Assembly (NCBI GenBank): GCA_031273835.1
Contig: JAISRD010000271.1
Span: 1 to 7,199 of the forward strand
Reading direction: 5' to 3'
Origin: Treponema sp.
Lineage (GTDB): Bacteria; Spirochaetota; Spirochaetia; Treponematales; Breznakiellaceae
DNA: 7,199 nt
Position 1 is the stretch's first letter; each line of letters opens with the position of its first letter. Made by a program: the position numbers and the translations under genes. Below are positions 5,216 to 7,199 of the stretch, piece after piece. The notes beneath the pieces were generated by a model that saw nothing but the letters and a program-made list of their open reading frames with translations, was not told the DNA's origin and ran no database searches.

Positions 5216-6970
5216 ATGGAATTTAGTGAATTAAACCTTCATCCCGATCTTCAACGGGGCATTTCAGACGCCGGATACATACATTGTATGCCTGTTCAGG
5301 AGCAGGTGCTGTCCCACGCCTTTAACGGCCAGGATCTGTACGTTCAGTCCCAGACAGGTACGGGTAAAACCGCCGCCTTTCTTATTGTGATCTTTCAACG
5401 GCTTCTTACGGAAAGCCTTTTAGGGGGAAAGAAGGGGATCGTCATGGTGCCCACCAGGGAACTGGCCGTCCAGGTGGAGGAAGAAGCCAAGGTTCTGGGG
5501 AAATACCTTCCCTTTAAGACGGGAAGTTTTTACGGCGGCGTGGGTTATGCCCAGCAGCAGAAACTGCTTCGGGATAATGTGCAGATACTTGTGGGAACCC
5601 CCGGCCGGGTTCTGGATTTGAACAAGTCAGGGTACATGAACCTGATGGATCTGGCCTTTCTGGTCCTGGACGAGGCGGACCGTATGTTCGACATGGGCTT
5701 TTATCCCGATCTGCGGAAGCTTATCAGGGTGGTTCCCCCCGCCGACCGGCGGCAGACCATGCTGTTCAGCGCCACCCTTAACAGCCGGGTTAAAAATCTT
5801 GCCTGGGAATATACCAAAACCCCCTACGAAATCGAAATTGAGCCCGAAACGGTTACCTTGGACGAGGTGGAGGAGATACTCTATCACGTACAGAGTGAAA
5901 ATAAAATGAAGCTCCTCCTGGGGATTATGGAGCGGGAAAAGCCGGAAAGCGCCATTATCTTCTGTAATACCAAGCGCTATGCGGAGATCATCGCCAAACG
6001 GCTCCGTATCAACGGTTATGAATGTGAATTTATCATAGGCGACCTGCCCCAGATAAAGCGGCTCCGTATCATTGACGACGTTAAGGAAGGCAAGGTCCAC
6101 TATCTGGTGGCCACCGATGTGGCCGCCCGGGGACTTGACATTGAAGGGCTTGCCCTGGTGGTCAATTACGATCTGCCCATGGAAGCGGAAAACTACGTTC
6201 ACCGGATCGGTCGTACCGCCCGGGCGGGTAAAACGGGGAAGGCCATTACCCTGGCCAGCGAACAGGATGTGTATGAGCTTCCGGAAATTGAAAAATACAT
6301 CGGCAAGAAGATCCCCTCCCGGATTGCCGACGAGGGCCTTTACGGCGCCGACAAGAGCGGGGGGCTGCGGGTCAGGACCGACTTCTACGACGACAGAGGA
6401 GGCCGCCGGAGTGAACGGGGGGGAAGCCGCGGCGGCCGCCGGGATGAGCACGGCGGACGGCCCGGCGGCGGAACCGAACGCGGCGGAGGGCGGAGTGGAC
6501 GGCGCGGTGAAGGCGGACGCGGCGTAACCGGGCGGGGCCCCAGCGAAGGCCGGGGCGAAACCGCAGGTCCCCGCCGAAACAGTCGGCCCCCGGGACCGTC
6601 CGCCGGCGGGTCGTCCGGGGAACAATACGACGCGTCTTACCGGCTCTCTTTTGAAGAACGGCTGGCCGTTTACAAGGAAAAATACAGGGGCGGGGAAAAG
6701 CAAAGCCCCCCCCGGCCGGGCAGGGTCGGTGCTCTCCCGGAGGGCCGGGGCCGAAGCGGCCGGGAAGCGGCGGGCCGCAGGGGCCGGGATGTGGCAGTCC
6801 GCGGCGGTCCCGACAGGGGTGGGGGGGATCGGACCCGGCGGGAAAAGGCCCCCCCGGCCGAAGCCCGCGGCGACGGCGGAGCGCGGCCGGCGCCCGAACC
6901 GGCGAAAAAGCCCGGCGTTTTCGGAAAACTGCGGGGTCTCTTCGGGAAAAAAGAACCGAATACGGAATAA
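5216..6970 (+). CDS. DEAD-box ATP-dependent RNA helicase, RhlB-like, with RGG tail
   Basis: A 584-residue cytoplasmic ATP-dependent RNA helicase. The core (1-375) has all motifs: Q motif (Phe3, GYIHCMPVQEQ 20-30), motif I SQTGTGKT (45-52), Ia PTRELAVQ (79-86), Ib TPGR (128-131), DEAD (152-155), SAT (185-187), IIFCNTK (247-253), motif V ATDVAARGLD (299-308) and motif VI HRIGRTARAG (329-338). Second-domain features such as GDLPQIKRLRIID, VNYDLPMEAENYVHRIGRT and PEIEKYIGKKIP recall Escherichia coli RhlB, the degradosome helicase, more than RhlE or CsdA; the subgroup call is by eye. From 393 an Arg/Gly-rich tail replaces the short RhlB basic tail. It is broken by a helix-like island SYRLSFEERLAVYKEKY (474-490) and ends in KKPGVFGKLRGLFGKKE (564-580). 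The tail is very GC-rich. It likely binds RNA or partner proteins. The weak GAAG site (5207-5210) is five bases before ATG; the Q motif begins at residue 3, which supports this start. Confidence 0.95.
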   Translation: MEFSELNLHPDLQRGISDAGYIHCMPVQEQVLSHAFNGQDLYVQSQTGTGKTAAFLIVIFQRLLTESLLGGKKGIVMVPTRELAVQVEEEAKVLGKYLPFKTGSFYGGVGYAQQQKLLRDNVQILVGTPGRVLDLNKSGYMNLMDLAFLVLDEADRMFDMGFYPDLRKLIRVVPPADRRQTMLFSATLNSRVKNLAWEYTKTPYEIEIEPETVTLDEVEEILYHVQSENKMKLLLGIMEREKPESAIIFCNTKRYAEIIAKRLRINGYECEFIIGDLPQIKRLRIIDDVKEGKVHYLVATDVAARGLDIEGLALVVNYDLPMEAENYVHRIGRTARAGKTGKAITLASEQDVYELPEIEKYIGKKIPSRIADEGLYGADKSGGLRVRTDFYDDRGGRRSERGGSRGGRRDEHGGRPGGGTERGGGRSGRRGEGGRGVTGRGPSEGRGETAGPRRNSRPPGPSAGGSSGEQYDASYRLSFEERLAVYKEKYRGGEKQSPPRPGRVGALPEGRGRSGREAAGRRGRDVAVRGGPDRGGGDRTRREKAPPAEARGDGGARPAPEPAKKPGVFGKLRGLFGKKEPNTE

Positions 6971-7017
6971 GCAGAACGGCTCCTTGCGAAGCCCGGGTAT
7001 TTGGGATAGCATAAGTT

Positions 7018-7199
7018 ATGCTGAAAAGGACCCTCTTTTCTCAAATATTGTTTGCCTTTGTGTGCAGCATGGCGATGATCCCTAGCGGCGGTACTGGTCT
7101 GCTTCGCGTGGTTTTATACCGAAAGTTTTGAGAAACAGATCTTCGCGGAAAACAACCGGAACGTTTCATCCCTTGCATCCCGGGTCTATGCCTTTACCA
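7018..7199 (+). pseudogene. Start of a membrane-anchored protein, frame broken by one base
   Basis: ATG 7018 opens MLKRTLFSQILFAFVCSMAM, a basic start followed by a hydrophobic segment. In the same frame the reading ends at a TGA after 36 codons. Leaving out one C of the CCC at 7080-7082 restores an open frame to the window edge: LAAVLVCFAWFYTESFEKQI followed by FAENNRNVSSLASRVYAFT. The repaired protein has one transmembrane helix (about residues 6-32) and then a polar, probably periplasmic segment, as at the N terminus of sensor kinases, chemoreceptors or diguanylate cyclases. The type cannot be decided because the rest is outside the window. The gene starts 47 bases after the helicase stop with no terminator seen between, so it may be cotranscribed. 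The ribosome site is weak (GGGA, 7003-7006). A real frameshift mutation and a sequencing error in the C-run are both possible. Confidence 0.6.

Noticed and set aside
5999..6073. A repeated GCGGCTCCGTATCA-like sequence about 60 bases apart in the helicase gene
   Set aside because: Both copies encode KRLRI in proper family positions, so it is coincidental use of the same codons and not a mobile or regulatory repeat.
5627..7012. A 461-codon open frame on the minus strand opposite the helicase
   Set aside because: It mirrors the helicase coding sequence and its GC-rich tail, has a low-complexity Pro/Ala/Gly product with no family signature, and the plus-strand frame has every DEAD-box motif.

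Overview
The window looks like a piece of a spirochaete chromosome, most likely a Treponema-type organism of moderate GC such as the termite-gut treponemes. This is inferred from the style of the genes (short signal-peptide outer-membrane proteins, an RlpA/SPOR protein with a very long Pro/Gln linker, an RhlB-type helicase with an RGG tail) and from a textbook sigma-28 promoter. It is not proven by any marker gene.

Layout. Bases 1-111 are the 3' part of a 5S rRNA with a T-tract terminator, so an rRNA operon lies to the left. Convergent to it, on the minus strand, is an AzgA-type NCS2 purine permease (190-1491). Upstream of that, also on the minus strand, is a small secreted double-psi beta-barrel (DPBB, RlpA-like) protein (1620-1979) with its own promoter. 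Bases 1980-2523 are a regulatory region holding the divergent promoter for that gene, phased T-tracts, an extended -10 promoter, a sigma-28 promoter and a 51-codon small ORF. Then come three plus-strand genes: an outer-membrane beta-barrel-like protein (2524-3510), an RlpA-like DPBB + linker + SPOR protein (3591-5060), and, after two hairpins, an RhlB-like DEAD-box RNA helicase (5216-6970). The window ends in the first codons of a membrane-anchored protein whose frame is broken by one base (7018-7199).

How the genes may work together. The two DPBB proteins are colinear paralogs (about 39 identities in 82 ungapped positions) flanking the outer-membrane protein gene. One keeps the Asp expected in an RlpA active site; the other has lost it but carries a glycan-binding SPOR domain. 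With the sigma-28 promoter reading into the outer-membrane/SPOR pair, the region can be read as a cell-envelope cassette coupled to the motility programme of a bacterium with periplasmic flagella. That link is inference. The permease and helicase are housekeeping neighbours.

I saw no CRISPR array, tRNA gene, insertion sequence or phage gene.
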